Shown here: in pieces, positions 32,774-43,104 of the stretch
Layout of the letters: each line of letters opens with the position of its first letter
How positions within the stretch are numbered: the first letter of the stretch is position 1
Source: Providencia stuartii
GTDB lineage: Bacteria; Pseudomonadota; Gammaproteobacteria; Enterobacterales; Enterobacteriaceae
Direction of reading: 5' to 3'
Assembly: GCA_900455155.1 (NCBI GenBank)
Contig: UGUC01000002.1
Span: forward strand, 744,001-808,000
Length of the DNA stretch: 64,000 nucleotides
Notes under the pieces: model-generated
The model's database searches: none
What the model was told of the DNA's origin: nothing
What the model saw: only the letters and a program-made list of their open reading frames with translations
Made by a program: the position numbers and the translations under genes

Positions 32774-32815
32774 CTTATCGCTAATAGGGGAAAACGTTCT
32801 CCCTATTGTGATAAG
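32774..32815. terminator. Long interrupted hairpin after the DUF3999 gene
   Basis: CTTATC(gct)AATAGGG ... CCCTATT(gt)GATAAG, an interrupted 13-bp stem with an 11-base loop. There is no T-tract, so it may be a transcript-end or processing structure. Confidence 0.45.
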
Positions 32816-32952
32816 CGACCGTACAGCGCCTTTATAGAAAAGGCATATTTTGCTATTAAAAAATTTACAAAATTCCCCAAATGATTACTTGTCGGTACTA
32901 TTTTTTGACATGGTATTGCGCTAAAACGAAGGTTGAGCAGGAGGGAATTTCA

Positions 32953-33219
32953 ATGAGAACACGTTTTTTTTCAAAGTTATTTATTGCTATCGCATTGCTA
33001 ACCAGCGCGTCATTATTTGCTGAGGCGGCAGAAACGGTCACTTCATACGAGCAGGTTAATGTAAAAATAGAACATCCATTGAAACAAAATAAGATGCAAG
33101 ATCTTGGTGATATAGAATCAATGCGTGAGCAAGCCGAGGTAAGGCGTGTAGAGCTGACTGAAACAACAACAGATCGCCGCTTTAATGGTCGCCAATTCCG
33201 AATTGGTGACAAGCAATGA
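32953..33219 (+). CDS. Small periplasmic protein, unknown function
   Basis: 88 residues from ATG 32953, chosen because AGGAGG sits 8-9 bases upstream; a longer frame opens at 32881 but lacks such a site. Signal peptide SKLFIAIALLTSASLFAEA with cleavage near AEA-AET. The mature part is short, charged and without Cys (DLGDIESMREQAEVRRVEL). Not recognised. It is preceded by an AT-rich 150-base gap and followed by the GFA-family gene. Confidence 0.7.
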   Translation: MRTRFFSKLFIAIALLTSASLFAEAAETVTSYEQVNVKIEHPLKQNKMQDLGDIESMREQAEVRRVELTETTTDRRFNGRQFRIGDKQ

Positions 33220-33292
33220 TCACCTTGTATTTTTATCGTGTCTCATCTTATAGTGAGCACTAAACTAACGTGAATCATCAAAAGGAAATACC

Positions 33293-33697
33293 ATGTATCA
33301 AGGGCAATGCCTCTGCGGCGCTGTAAAAATTAGTACCCATCAGCCTATCGATAAAATAAGTGTTTGTCATTGCGGTATGTGTCAACGTTGGAATGGTGGC
33401 CCAGGCTTTAGTGTTGATTGCCATGATGATGTCGTTATTGAAGGGGAAGAGGCGGTGACGCGTTTTGCCTCATCACAATGGGGTGAACGCGCATTTTGCC
33501 AACGGTGCGGAACGCATCTATTTTATCATCTGCATTCACCGTCTTCTTACTATGTTTCTGCGGCTTTATTTGAAGAAAGTCAGCATGCAGAGATGGCCAT
33601 GCAAATATTTGTTGAGAGTAAACCTAAGTACTACAACTTTATTGAAAAAACACCCATGCTGACAGAACAAGATATTATGAAGCTAATGGCTAAATAA
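33293..33697 (+). CDS. GFA-family zinc protein (CENP-V/GFA domain)
   Basis: 134 residues. The zinc-binding Cys pattern is CLCGAVK, CHCGMCQRW and CQRCGTHLFYHL, as in glutathione-dependent formaldehyde-activating (Gfa) domains. Members bind glutathione adducts or act on small electrophiles, and most bacterial paralogues have no proven function. The start has AAGGAA 7 bases upstream. Intact. It is followed by a short GC hairpin. Confidence 0.88.
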   Translation: MYQGQCLCGAVKISTHQPIDKISVCHCGMCQRWNGGPGFSVDCHDDVVIEGEEAVTRFASSQWGERAFCQRCGTHLFYHLHSPSSYYVSAALFEESQHAEMAMQIFVESKPKYYNFIEKTPMLTEQDIMKLMAK

Positions 33698-33707
33698 AAG
33701 GTTTGAG

Positions 33708-33725
33708 AGCCAGCCGTTGCTGGCT
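33708..33725 (+). terminator. Short hairpin after the GFA gene
   Basis: AGCCAGC/GCTGGCT stem with a 4-base loop, 11 bases after the stop. It is followed only by a weak AT stretch. Confidence 0.5.
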
Positions 33726-33905
33726 TAGTTAAATTTAATCTATTTTATTTTGCTTCCATAATGTTAATACCCTAAATATGAATTACAATAACCTAAAAGA
33801 CTTATAACCTTTTATAGAAGGCGATTTAATTCTGTGCATTTGATGCGGGGAAGTGCACGCAAGCTTACCATATCAATATGCATCACTATCTAGGGAATAT
33901 AACGA

Positions 33906-34322
33906 ATGAATAGTATGAGAAATATGCGGCACGCCAGTAATATTGCGTGGGTTTTGCAATGGGTATTAAATATTGGCTTGATCGCATTAGCGATTGTACT
34001 GGTTTTCTTTTTAGCAAAAGAAACGTACACCATGGCCTCCTTAATGTTTAGTGGGCAAAAGGAAGCAACAGCATATGAACTATTAGAAGGAATTGTGATT
34101 TACTTCCTCTATTTCGAGTTTATTGCACTGATTACTAAGTATTTTTTGTCTGGTTACCATTTTCCATTAAGGTATTTTATCTATATCGGCATTACGGCTG
34201 TAATACGTTTAATTATTGTTGATCACAGCGATCCACTGACAACACTACTTCATTCTGCTGCAATTTTAGTCTTAGTGGTTGCCCTTTATATCGCCAATAC
34301 CGAAAAACTAAAACGAGAGTAG
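33906..34322 (+). CDS. psiE: Phosphate-starvation-inducible protein PsiE
   Basis: 138 residues with four transmembrane helices, close to E. coli PsiE (136). Shared stretches are [40 protein letters not shown] and the C-terminal KLKRE. In E. coli it is a PhoB-activated, CRP-repressed inner-membrane protein of unknown biochemical role. I did not find a clear Pho box upstream. The ATG is at 33906. Intact. Confidence 0.93.
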   Translation: MNSMRNMRHASNIAWVLQWVLNIGLIALAIVLVFFLAKETYTMASLMFSGQKEATAYELLEGIVIYFLYFEFIALITKYFLSGYHFPLRYFIYIGITAVIRLIIVDHSDPLTTLLHSAAILVLVVALYIANTEKLKRE

Positions 34323-34346
34323 AATATTTCAAAAAAAATTAATGGT

Positions 34347-34376
34347 AAAAAAGGAATGTTATTCATTCCTTTTTCT
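34347..34376 (+). terminator. Rho-independent terminator after psiE
   Basis: AAAAAGGAATG/CATTCCTTTTT stem, five-base loop and terminal T's, 25 bases after psiE. Confidence 0.75.
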
Positions 34377-34616
34377 TATCTTTTGATTAATAAAAAATAA
34401 TCGTTAATTTGCGAAATCTGAGAAGTTATCCCTAACAAAAGCATATTCCTGCTGAGTTTAAATAATTAAGATAATTTATAATGATAAATTATCTTAATGC
34501 AAGTCATCACAACTGGTTTATCCTGTTAAATAATCGAAAGAAAGTATTTTACTTTTCATAAATCGTTATTTAGTGTGTAAAAGTTTATTACTCTAATAAC
34601 TTAAGTACTTGCAAAT

Positions 34617-36173
34617 ATGACAACAAATACACTCCCTAAAAAAAAAGGGCTTCTTAAACCGTGTTGAACGTATCGGTAACGTGATGCCTGACGTTACAAT
34701 GCTGTTTATTTATGCCTTGATAATCTGTTGGTTTTTATCTTATTTACTTTCATTTGTAGATTTTAATTATTACCATCCAGTGTCGAAAGAAAAAATCACT
34801 GTCATTAATATGTTTAACTATGAGGAAATCATATTATTCATCACAGCGGCAGTGAAAAATTTTATTAATTTCCCTCCTCTTGGAATAACAATAGTTGCAA
34901 CATTGGGGATAGGGATTGCTGAAAGCAGCGGTTTTATCAATACTGCGCTGAAAAAAAATGCTCTCGTTTATCACTCCGAAAATGTTGACGCCAACGGTAG
35001 TGTTCGTGGGGATTGTTTCCCATATTGCTTCTGACTCTGCTTACGTTATTTTGATGCCTGTCGCTGCAATGATGTTTTACGCGAGTGGTCGCCATCCATT
35101 AGCGGGTATTGCGGCTGCATTCGCAGGATTAGCGGGCGGATTTACTGCAAGTTATACGCCTTCTATCATCGATCCTATTATGCAAAGCTTCACACAAGAT
35201 GCTGCGCAAATGATGGCTCCTGGCTATAGTGTTAACGTACTGTGTAATTACTTCTTTAGCCTTGGTGGCACATTTGGTGTTATTTTTACTTGCTGGTTTA
35301 TTACCGAAAAAATTGTTGAGCCATGGTTAAATAAAAACTGCCCAATTACCACCAAAGATGTGGATACCGATGCCGATCAGGACCTCGGTAAGATCACGCC
35401 ATTAGAAAATAGAGCGTTTCGCGTATCGGGTCTTGTCGTGCTGGCTTTGGCAGCGGGTCTGTTTGCCTTATTATGGCCGGAAAACTCATTATTACGTGGT
35501 CCAGATGGCAGCTTAACTAGCCCGAAAGCGCCTATCATGCAAATCGTTGTGCCACTGCTGTTTATTTTCTTTGCGTTGCCCGGCATCGTGTACGGCTATA
35601 TGACTAAATCTTTCACCTCTACGAAAGATGTGGTGAAAGCGATGGAAAATATTACTAAGTCACTGATCCCCTTTATTGTCTTCGCTTTCTTTTGCCGCGC
35701 AATTCTTATATTCGTTCCAACATTCGAATCTAGGTACATTATTAGCGTTATCTGGTGCGGAATTACTGCGTACCCTTGATATGCCTTCAGGATTGACTGT
35801 TTTTGGTGTCATTCTACTGACTGCAATATTAAATATTATGATCACCTCAGCCACGTCTAAGTGGGCGATCATGGCTCCTGTACTTGTGCCAATGTTGATG
35901 GCGGTCGGCATCTCTCCGGAACTTACCCAAGCGGCCTTCCGAGTCAGTGATTCGGCAATGAACGTCAGTACCCCCATGTTCCCATTCTATCCGTTGATCC
36001 TGATGTATTGTCAGAAATATTACAAAAATGCAGGAATTGGTACTCTTTGCTCCATGATGATACCGTTTACGGTGGGTCTGTTGATCACATTGACCGCAAC
36101 GCTATACCTCTTCTGGGCATTCGATATTCCAATTGGATTTGACAGTGGTTATACATGGCAGCCAACACCATAA
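34617..36173 (+). CDS. abgT: AbgT-family p-aminobenzoyl-glutamate transporter (frameshifts)
   Basis: About 517 residues when repaired, the usual AbgT length. The N-terminus from ATG 34617 is broken at an A9 run near 34645; the restored frame reads FLNRVERIGNVMPDVTMLF. Further shifts fall near 34958 (A7 run) and 35695. Family segments include FPPLGITIVATLGIGIAESSG, SHIASDSAYVILMPVAA and STPMFPFYPLILMYC. AbgT imports p-aminobenzoyl-glutamate, and family members can also export sulfonamides. The next gene is the peptidase pepT, 36 bases on, so a substrate-uptake/peptidase pairing is plausible. Confidence 0.87.
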
Positions 36174-36208
36174 GTCAGTTGTTGGATTGAGTAAAAGGAA
36201 CAAGAAAA

Positions 36209-37442
36209 ATGAATAAATTAGGTAAACAGCTCGAACAACGTTTTTTTTCGCTATCTTGCAATCGAAAGTCAAAGTGATGCAGCGGCAACGGTTGTGCCGA
36301 GTACAGAAGGGCAACGTGATTTAGCGAAATTGCTGGCAAAAGAGCTAGAAAGTTATGGCCTAAAAGAGATTTATATCGATGAACATGCAATTCTTTATGC
36401 TGTACGTCCGGGCAATAAACCTTCAGCACCTAAAATCGGTTTTGTCACCCATTTAGATACAGTCGATGTTGGTCTATCGCCAGTTATTAAGCCTCAAACA
36501 CTTAAATATGAAGGCAAAGATCTGTGTTTGAATGCCCAAGAAGATATTTGGTTTAAAGCGTCAGAGCACCCAGAAGCGGCCCCTTATATCGGTGAAGAGA
36601 TTATCTTTAGTGACGGAACGAGCGTACTCGGTGCGGACAACAAGGCCGCGGTTACCGTGGTTATGGAGTTAATGGATAAGCTGCAACAGGCAGATTTTGA
36701 TTGCGGTGATATCTATGTTGCCTTTGTTCCTGATGAAGAAATAGGGTTACGTGGCTCAAAAATCATGGACCTATCTCGCTTCAAAGTAGATTTTGCCTAC
36801 ACCATTGACTGTTGTGACCTCGGGGAGGTGGTGTATGAAACCTTTAATGCAGCGTCAATTGAGGTGACAATTAAAGGGGTGACGGCTCATCCTATGTCGG
36901 CAAAAAATGTACTATTGAATCCTATTCGTGTCGCACATGATTTTATCGGCTGTTTTGACCGTTTTGATACTCCTGAACATACCGAGCAGCGCGAAGGTTA
37001 TTTCTATGTGACTGATTTAGTCGCAAATCCCGATAATGCAAAAATCAAAATGGCGATCCGCGATTTTGACCGAAACAGCTATGAAGCTCGTAAACGTTAT
37101 ATCGGTGAAGCGATTGAATTGATCCGAGCGCGCCATCCGAGAGCAAAAATTGATTTTAAAATCGAAGATGTGTACAGCAATATCAGTGATTCGCTCGGTG
37201 ATGACCGTACGGCTATCGACTTAATTTTTGAAGCATTAAAAATTCAAAATGTTGAGCCTAAAGTGATCCCTATGCGAGGGGGCACAGATGGTTCTGCACT
37301 CTCTGCTCGAGGGGTTTTAACGCCGAATTACTTTACAGGCGCATTAAATTTCCACTCGCGATTTGAATTCTTGCCTCTCAGCTCGTTTGAGAAAAGCTAT
37401 TTGGTATCAGAGAGTATCTGCCGTTTAGTCGGTCAGAAATAA
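36209..37442 (+). CDS. pepT: Peptidase T (tripeptidase), M20B family (one frameshift)
   Basis: About 410 residues. Metal ligands are visible: His/Asp in THLDTVD, the bridging Asp in LGADNKAAV, the general-base and ligand Glu pair in PDEEIGL, Asp in TIDCCD and the C-terminal His in NFHSRFEF. It removes the N-terminal residue from tripeptides in the cytosol. The start ATG 36209 has AAGGA upstream; the frame breaks at the T8 run near 36245, after which everything is clean. It may be cotranscribed with abgT. A terminator follows. Confidence 0.93.
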
Positions 37443-37470
37443 CCAATTAGTTTCTATTTATAATAATGTC

Positions 37471-37501
37471 ATAGCCATGTATTTGCATGGCTATTTTATT
37501 T
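37471..37501 (+). terminator. Rho-independent terminator after pepT
   Basis: ATAGCCATG/CATGGCTAT stem, six-base loop, then a T-rich stretch. Confidence 0.75.
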
Positions 37502-37663
37502 TAAAAGGATATCGCTTTTTTGACGTTATTTTTAGCATGTATTGATTCGTAGAATAATAAAGCAATCAGTTAATCACGAAACGAAAAGACTATATTTTAT
37601 TTTGTAAAATTGCTATTTATGGAGGTTTATATGGGTGAGTCGTCATAAAATATAGAGAGAAAG

Positions 37664-38350
37664 ATGATTAATATTATAATTATTGATAATAATAATATAT
37701 TAATTCGTGGGCTTGAGGCTATTTTTAGCCGACACAAACGATGTCATATTGTGGCTTCATTTCCTTTAATCGAACAAGCCATCTCATGGAATCGGCAACA
37801 AAAAGCCAGCATTATCTTAATTAATAACGATAACTGCCAATTTGAATCATTAAAGGCGCTACAAACGCTAAGACGAACACAGCCTGATGTTGGTATTATT
37901 ATTTATAATATCCACGCTCATTATTCATTCTTACTCAAAGCGCTCGATCTTGGGATCCAAGGTATACTAAGTGCCAAAATTGAAGTAAATGAATTCTTAG
38001 AAGCTATACAGGTGGTCAATGCGCGCAGCAAAATTATCTCACCAGACATTGCGCAATCTATTGCTTTAAAACGTATTAATCAGCATGAACAGACCGATCT
38101 CTATGAGTTATTGTCAACGCGTGAGTTAGAAATCATGTTGCTTATCACCCAAGGGATCCCCACAAAACAGATAGCACAGGTGCTAAATTTAAGCCCTAAA
38201 ACAGTAAATACCTATCGATATCGAATGTTTGGTAAACTTAATATCCGTAGTGATGTAGAATTAACCCATATTGCCATTAGCTATGGGTTAATTGTAGCCA
38301 AACAGGGTTTATTAGGGTGTCAGAACAGTTTGAACCAAAAGCTTTCTTAA
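37664..38350 (+). CDS. uvrY: UvrY/GacA-type LuxR-family regulator with degenerate receiver
   Basis: 228 residues upstream of and overlapping uvrC, the conserved position of uvrY. The C-terminal HTH is normal: [34 protein letters not shown]. The receiver domain is not. The acidic pocket usually written VDDHE reads IDNNN, and the phospho-acceptor position (LMDMSMPG in E. coli) reads LINNDNCQ, so Asp54 is Asn; the LSKG lysine region reads LSAK. BarA-dependent phosphorylation therefore looks impossible by the usual route. UvrY normally activates csrB/csrC. The frame is clean, so this is unlikely to be a read error. Confidence 0.85.
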   Translation: MINIIIIDNNNILIRGLEAIFSRHKRCHIVASFPLIEQAISWNRQQKASIILINNDNCQFESLKALQTLRRTQPDVGIIIYNIHAHYSFLLKALDLGIQGILSAKIEVNEFLEAIQVVNARSKIISPDIAQSIALKRINQHEQTDLYELLSTRELEIMLLITQGIPTKQIAQVLNLSPKTVNTYRYRMFGKLNIRSDVELTHIAISYGLIVAKQGLLGCQNSLNQKLS

Positions 38351-40151
38351 AGACAGTGACCAACCAACCCGGCGTCTATCGAATGTATGATGCTGGGGGG
38401 AACGGTTATTTATGTCGGTAAAGCAAAAGATTTAAAAAAACGACTTTCCAGTTATTTCCGTACTAACGTCAGCAGCCGAAAAAACTGAACAGTTAGTGAA
38501 AAATATCGCCTCCATTGACGTCACGGTTACACACACAGAAACAGAGGCGCTATTACTCGAACACAACTATATCAAGCTTTATCAGCCTCGCTATAACGTC
38601 TTACTGCGTGATGACAAATCCTATCCTTATATCTTTCTGAGTAAAGAAACGCATCCAAGATTATCGATGCACCGTGGTGCTAAGCATGCGAAAGGTGAAT
38701 ATTTTGGGCCATTTCCTAACTCTTATGCAGTAAGGGAAACATTGGCTTTGATGCAAAAGCTATTTCCTATCCGACAATGTGAAGATAGCGTCTACAAAAA
38801 TCGTTCAAGGCCGTGCCTACAATACCAAATCGGGCGTTGTTTAGGCCCTTGTGTTAAGGGATTAGTGAGCGATGAAGAGTATGAACAACAAGTTAATTAC
38901 GTTCGTTTATTTTTAACAGGTAAAGATCAGCAAGTATTAACTGGCTTGATTGAACGGATGGAAAAGGCCAGTCAAGCGTTACGTTTTGAAGAAGCGGCAC
39001 GGTTTCGCGATCAAATTCAAGCGGTGAGGGCGGTAACAGAGCAACAATTTGTTTCAGGTGATAGCGATGACCTTGATGTGATTGGTGTAGCATTCGAGGC
39101 AGGGCTTGCTTGTATTCATGTGTTGTTTATACGGCAGGGGAAAGTGTTAGGAAGCCGGAGTTATTATCCTAAAATACCGGCTGACACATTACTTGAAGAA
39201 GTGGTGCAAACTTTTCTTGGGCAGTTCTATTTACAAGGAAGTGAAAATCGAACATTGCCCGGAGAGATCCTGTTAGATTTTGCGTTACCTGAGAAAACAT
39301 TGCTGGCTGACTCACTATCGCACATCGCTGGGCGTAAAATTCAAATTCAAACTCAACCTCGTGGTGCGAGGGCGCGTTATCTGAAACTGGCACGGACGAA
39401 TGCATCAACCGCGTTATTAACCAAGCTTGCACAGCAGTCCACAATCCATCAACGGATGTCATCACTAGCGAAAACAGTTGGGTTGGATTCAATCGCTCGA
39501 ATGGAGTGCTTTGATATTTCCCATACGATGGGGGAACAAACCGTCGCATCTTGTGTTGTTTTCGATAAAAATGGTCCAGTGAAGTCGGAATATCGGCGCT
39601 ATAACATTACGGGGATCACCCCAGGTGACGATTATGCTGCGATGCATCAGGTTCTTACTCGCCGCTATGGCAAGCATATTGATGAGAGTAAAGTGCCTGA
39701 CATTATTTTTATTGATGGGGGGAAAGGGCAATTAGGCCAAGCAAAAGATGTGTTTAATTCTCTGGATGTGGATTGGGATAAAAATCGACCATTGTTAATT
39801 GGGGTTGCAAAAGGGAGTGACCGTAAAGCAGGGTTAGAGACGCTATTCTTTAAGCCAGAAGGGGAAGGGGTTGCGTTGCCGCCTGATTCACCTGCACTGC
39901 ATGTGATCCAACATATACGAGACGAATCACATAATCATGCGATTACAGGCCACCGCCAGCGTAGAGCAAAGGTTAAAAATACCAGCGCGCTCGAATCTAT
40001 TGAAGGTGTAGGACCCAAACGTCGTCAAATGCTACTAAAATATATGGGGGGCTTACAGCCGCTGAAAAATGCAAGTATAGAAGAGATAGCAAAAGTGCCC
40101 TCGATCTCATACGCGTTGGCAGAAAAGATTTATAATGCATTGAAACAGTAG
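38317..40151 (+). CDS. uvrC: Excinuclease ABC subunit C (two N-terminal frameshifts)
   Basis: About 610 residues. It starts at GTG 38317 ([20 protein letters not shown]), 34 bases inside uvrY. The GIY-YIG nuclease domain ([28 protein letters not shown]) spans two frame changes, at the G6 run near 38395 and the A6 run near 38483. From 38496 on it is intact: [17 protein letters not shown], the UVR motif in [14 protein letters not shown], RNase-H-like [15 protein letters not shown] and the C-terminal HhH pair [15 protein letters not shown]. It makes the dual incision in nucleotide excision repair. An essential-type core gene with errors only at homopolymers points to sequencing artefact. Confidence 0.95.
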
Positions 40152-40208
40152 GTGTCTTAAGGCACCATACTTATTAAATCCAATTTGGTCAAAAAGTTAC
40201 TGAGCATG

Positions 40209-40757
40209 ATGAAATTAAATATTCCTACGTGGTTGACCCTGTTCCGAGTCATTCTGATACCGTTTTTTGTGCTGGCTTTTTATTTACCAGTCAGTTGGGG
40301 GCCTTTTGTTTGCGCATTAATTTTCGTTATTGCGGCAGTAACAGATTGGTTTGATGGCTATTTAGCAAGGTTATGGAAGCAAACAACCAAGTTTGGGGCA
40401 TTCCTAGATCCTGTTGCCGATAAGGTGATGGTGGCAACAGCATTAGTGCTTGTTACGGAAAGTTTTGATGTTTGGTATGTCACTTTACCCGCCGCGACGA
40501 TGATCGCTCGTGAAATTATTATTTCTTCGTTAAGAGAATGGATGGCTGAGATAGGCAAAAGAAGTAGTGTTGCCGTGTCATGGATTGGTAAATTTAAGAC
40601 AACAGCCCAAATGATCTCTTTAGTTGGGTTATTGTGGCGTCCAAATTTGCTTATTGAGAATCTTGCTATCGCATTATTGTATGTTGCAGCTATCTTAACG
40701 TTCTGGTCAATGTATCAATATTTGAAGGCAGCATGGTCAGATTTGAGCGAAGCTTGA
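40209..40757 (+). CDS. pgsA: Phosphatidylglycerophosphate synthase PgsA
   Basis: 182 residues from ATG 40209 ([20 protein letters not shown]), chosen by match to the E. coli start; the frame is open from 40185. It has the CDP-alcohol phosphotransferase motif, DWFDGYLAR ... [10 protein letters not shown], in an integral membrane protein of about six helices. It makes phosphatidylglycerophosphate from CDP-diacylglycerol and glycerol-3-phosphate. The order uvrY-uvrC-pgsA-glyW-cysT-leuZ is the same as in E. coli. Confidence 0.95.
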   Translation: MKLNIPTWLTLFRVILIPFFVLAFYLPVSWGPFVCALIFVIAAVTDWFDGYLARLWKQTTKFGAFLDPVADKVMVATALVLVTESFDVWYVTLPAATMIAREIIISSLREWMAEIGKRSSVAVSWIGKFKTTAQMISLVGLLWRPNLLIENLAIALLYVAAILTFWSMYQYLKAAWSDLSEA

Positions 40758-40921
40758 TCGAAATGATTGAAAAAACAGCGAACGAACGGTTTTGAGTGAT
40801 TTTTTTAAATATTTGTGTTGACTCAAAATGTGAAATCAGTAGAATGCAACGCATCGAACGGCAACGAGGTTTACGAAAAAAAATAAGTAAATCAGCCAGT
40901 TTGAAAAGCAAAAGCTGAAAG

Positions 40922-40997
<76 letters not shown>

Positions 40998-41022
40998 AAT
41001 CTCAGTAAGAGATTGAGAAGAA

Positions 41023-41096
41023 GGCGCGTTAGCAAAGCGGTTATGCACCGGATTGCAAATCCGTGTAGCTCGGTTCGACTCCGGGACGCGCCTCCA
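41023..41096 (+). tRNA. cysT: tRNA-Cys (anticodon GCA)
   Basis: 74 bases with encoded CCA. Acceptor stem GGCGCGT/ACGCGCC, anticodon loop GATTGCAAATC, T-loop GTTCGACTC. Confidence 0.97.
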
Positions 41097-41103
41097 AAAT
41101 TCA

Positions 41104-41190
41104 GCCCAGGTGGTGAAATCGGTAGACACAAGGGATTTAAAATCCCTCGGCCTTTAGGCTGTGCGGGTTCAAGTCCCGCCCTGGGCACCA
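41104..41190 (+). tRNA. leuZ: tRNA-Leu (anticodon TAA)
   Basis: 87 bases with encoded CCA and a long variable arm (CTCGGCCTTTAGGCTGT). Anticodon loop ATTTAAAAT. Acceptor stem GCCCAGG/CCTGGGC. Its 3' half is the probable phage attachment site, because an integrase remnant lies just downstream. Confidence 0.97.
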
Positions 41191-41232
41191 AATAAAAACT
41201 CAGTTGAATATCAACGAGTTAGGGAAAGAAAG

Positions 41233-41258
41233 AAGCCACCTTTTAGGTGGCTTTTTTT
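41233..41258 (+). terminator. Rho-independent terminator of the tRNA operon
   Basis: AAGCCACCT/AGGTGGCTT stem followed by T7. Confidence 0.85.
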
Positions 41259-41321
41259 GTGACTGAAATCACCTTTCGCTATTATTTCGCTATTAACTTT
41301 CGCTACTAACTCCCCCATTCA

Positions 41322-41524
41322 CTAACGCTTTTGCCCTCCGACCGTTGGAACGATTACTACTTTTCGATCATATCGCGCCGTTTGTGATGGTGTTTTATGG
41401 CCAGAAATATTTTGCTTCTCGCTCAGTGTTCCTTCCAGATCAGATATTCCTTTGGCCTTCAAATCATGAAACGTAAAATTAAAATCTAAATAAGGAAATT
41501 TTTTACAGCTTCCTCTTTAGCTTT
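41322..41524 (-). pseudogene. Phage tyrosine integrase, C-terminal remnant
   Basis: About 65 residues of the catalytic C-terminus on the minus strand, ending in TAG at 41322-41324: FTFHDLKAKGISDLEGT, SGHKTPSQTARYDRK and VPTVGGQKR. These correspond to the R-H..R and H/W..Y regions of lambda-type integrases. The second catalytic Arg of HDLR is Lys here. A frame change near 41480 joins KAKEEAVKNF to the upstream side. Everything N-terminal is missing. It lies 130 bases from tRNA-Leu, where such an integrase would have inserted its phage. Confidence 0.75.
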
Positions 41525-41692
41525 TACCTGTTTTTAGCTTGCTTAATATAAATACCTGCTTTCATGAGTTGATCTTTTTCAGCAGCAAGACGTCTTGCTG
41601 ACGAGCACTGCATCAAAATAGAAAATAGACAGAGAGCGAGTGCTGGTAAGATTAAAAAGGCACCTGAGGTACATTGGGCGTTTTTCAGAGGC
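41524..41692 (-). other. Possible small membrane ORF, no start codon seen
   Basis: An open minus-strand frame encodes a hydrophobic helix (SGAFLILPALALCLFSILMQ) followed by a polar tail (SSARRLAAEKDQLMKAGIY) and a stop at 41524-41526. No ATG begins it before the frame closes upstream; the internal Met is late. It may be a phage-derived small protein or a fragment. Weak call. Confidence 0.3.
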
Positions 41693-41838
41693 AGACTAAA
41701 ATATTTGTGAGTAATGAAAGTATGAAACTTACATACTTGGAAAAAATAAAATCGCTCCCATCATATAACTACGTACCTTGTAGAGGATATAAAGCCGTTT
41801 TGTCATCAGGTTATTGAATGTAGTTAGTTGGAGTGAAA

Positions 41839-42009
41839 ATGAAAAAATCGGTTTATAAAGCAAGTGGTTTATGGAACCAACAATCTTTCATAACTCTTTT
41901 TGTCGCAACAAGCGAAAAAGATGTGCTTTCAACAATAGCATTTTTGGCAAATTTAGGTGGCGCTAGGGTCGATGAGCTATCTATTGAACGTTTTTGTTCC
42001 GTGCATTAG
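41839..42009 (+). CDS. Small hypothetical protein, probably phage-derived
   Basis: 56 residues: MKKSVYKASGLWNQQSFITL followed by FVATSEKDVLSTIAFLANLG and a short C-terminus. The ATG has GGAGTG 5 bases upstream. Soluble, one Cys. Not recognised. It lies between integrase debris and the CRISPR leader, among other small phage-type ORFs. Confidence 0.5.
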   Translation: MKKSVYKASGLWNQQSFITLFVATSEKDVLSTIAFLANLGGARVDELSIERFCSVH

Positions 42010-42036
42010 TGTAGTTAAAATGAAGAAACGGGACTA

Positions 42037-42210
42037 ATGGCAAAAGCCGCATAACGAAAAATAGAAAAACGCAAACGACAAAAGGAATTAGGTGTGACTA
42101 AGATAGAGCTATTTCTTGGTGAACAGGGATTAGAGATTCTCCCAAGAAAGTGCGTAATATGTAGGTCAGGCAGGGAGCAGTACAACGTAGCCAACTATCT
42201 TTTTATGTGA
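42037..42210 (+). pseudogene. Small phage protein with an early in-frame stop
   Basis: 58 codons reading MAKAA-stop-RKIEKRKRQKELGV, then LFLGEQGLEILPRKC, SGREQYNVANYLFM. The layout (MAK-AA, charged helix, LEL-type strand, GREPYE-like motif) resembles small lambdoid phage proteins of about 60 residues, which lack the stop. TAA at codon 6 (42052-42054) breaks it, either true decay or a read error. Confidence 0.45.
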
Positions 42211-42409
42211 GCATTGATGGCTGTTCATTGTGTCCGCTCGGTAGCGCTGAATAAAAAGTGTGTAAGGGAGGTAATGATCAGCTACTGATAGTTATTTAAG
42301 TGAGGCTCATAAATGCTGGGTAACTCATGGGTGACACGGGCTAAAATTGATGTCACAAAGTCTCACAGATAGTTCAAATTTAACGTGTCACTATTAATTT
42401 TGATGGGTA

Positions 42410-42570
42410 TAGAAGATGCACTGTTTTCCTCTTTTTTACCCTTTATTTTTTCACTTGAAATTTATTGATTAAAAATCAATGTGTTAAGAATCACTGAAAT
42501 ATAGAAGGTATTTTTCATAAAATCAGATGTAATTTATTGTTGAACATGGTTTTTTTCATGATAATTTATA
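42410..42570 (+). promoter_or_regulatory. Leader of CRISPR array 1
   Basis: AT-rich sequence directly before the first repeat. It shares blocks in the same order with the region before array 2: TTACCCTTTATTTTTT, GAAGGTATTTT, CATAAAATC, GTAATTTATTGTTG and TGATAATTTATAG. Conserved leader plus position define transcription and spacer acquisition from the left. Confidence 0.8.
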
Positions 42571-43078
42571 GTTCACTGCCGTATAGGCAGCTTAGAAATC
42601 AAGTTATTGAGGGGGATAAGGCTGACAAGCGTTCACTGCCGTATAGGCAGCTTAGAAAATATGACGATGCTGATTGTGACAAATTACTCGGTTCACTGCC
42701 GTATAGGCAGCTTAGAAAAGTTTGCCAACTCACGATTGATTTCAATAATGGTTCACTGCCGTATAGGCAGCTTAGAAAAATAGACTCAACCAAACCATAC
42801 GAAGTAAAACGTTCACTGCCGTATAGGCAGCTTAGAAATCGCTCTGCTTCTGCTTGCTTGAGGTTGTAGAGTTCACTGCCGTATAGGCAGCTTAGAAATC
42901 GCTCTGCTTCTGCTTGCTTGAGGTTGTAGAGTTCACTGCCGTATAGGCAGCTTAGAAAAAAATGCACGTCAGAACGAGCAAGCAGCAAACGTTCACTGCC
43001 GTATAGGCAGCTTAGAAATGTAGGAAGATAACCAGCGCCAGCAACTATTTGTTCACTGCCGTATAGGCAGCTTAGAAA
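42571..43078 (+). CRISPR. Type I-F CRISPR array 1 (9 repeats, 8 spacers)
   Basis: Nine identical 28-base repeats at exact 60-base intervals (first bases 42571, 42631, 42691 ... 43051) with 32-base spacers. The repeat begins GTTCACTGCC, ends CTTAGAAA and contains the Csy4-type hairpin CTGCCGTATAGGCAG, diagnostic of subtype I-F. Spacers 5 and 6 (42839-42870, 42899-42930) are identical, so one repeat-spacer unit has been duplicated. All repeats are perfect up to the last, with no degenerate terminal repeat. No cas gene lies in the window. The array runs directly into a truncated phage gene at its distal end. Confidence 0.97.
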
Positions 43079-43104
43079 CAGATAGCAGTGCGTGTTTACG
43101 TTAA

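Noticed and set aside
42537..42988. ORFs on both strands across CRISPR array 1
   Set aside because: Their translations repeat the CRISPR unit (LPYRQLR, FLSCLYGSE); the open frames arise from the 60-base periodicity and are not genes.
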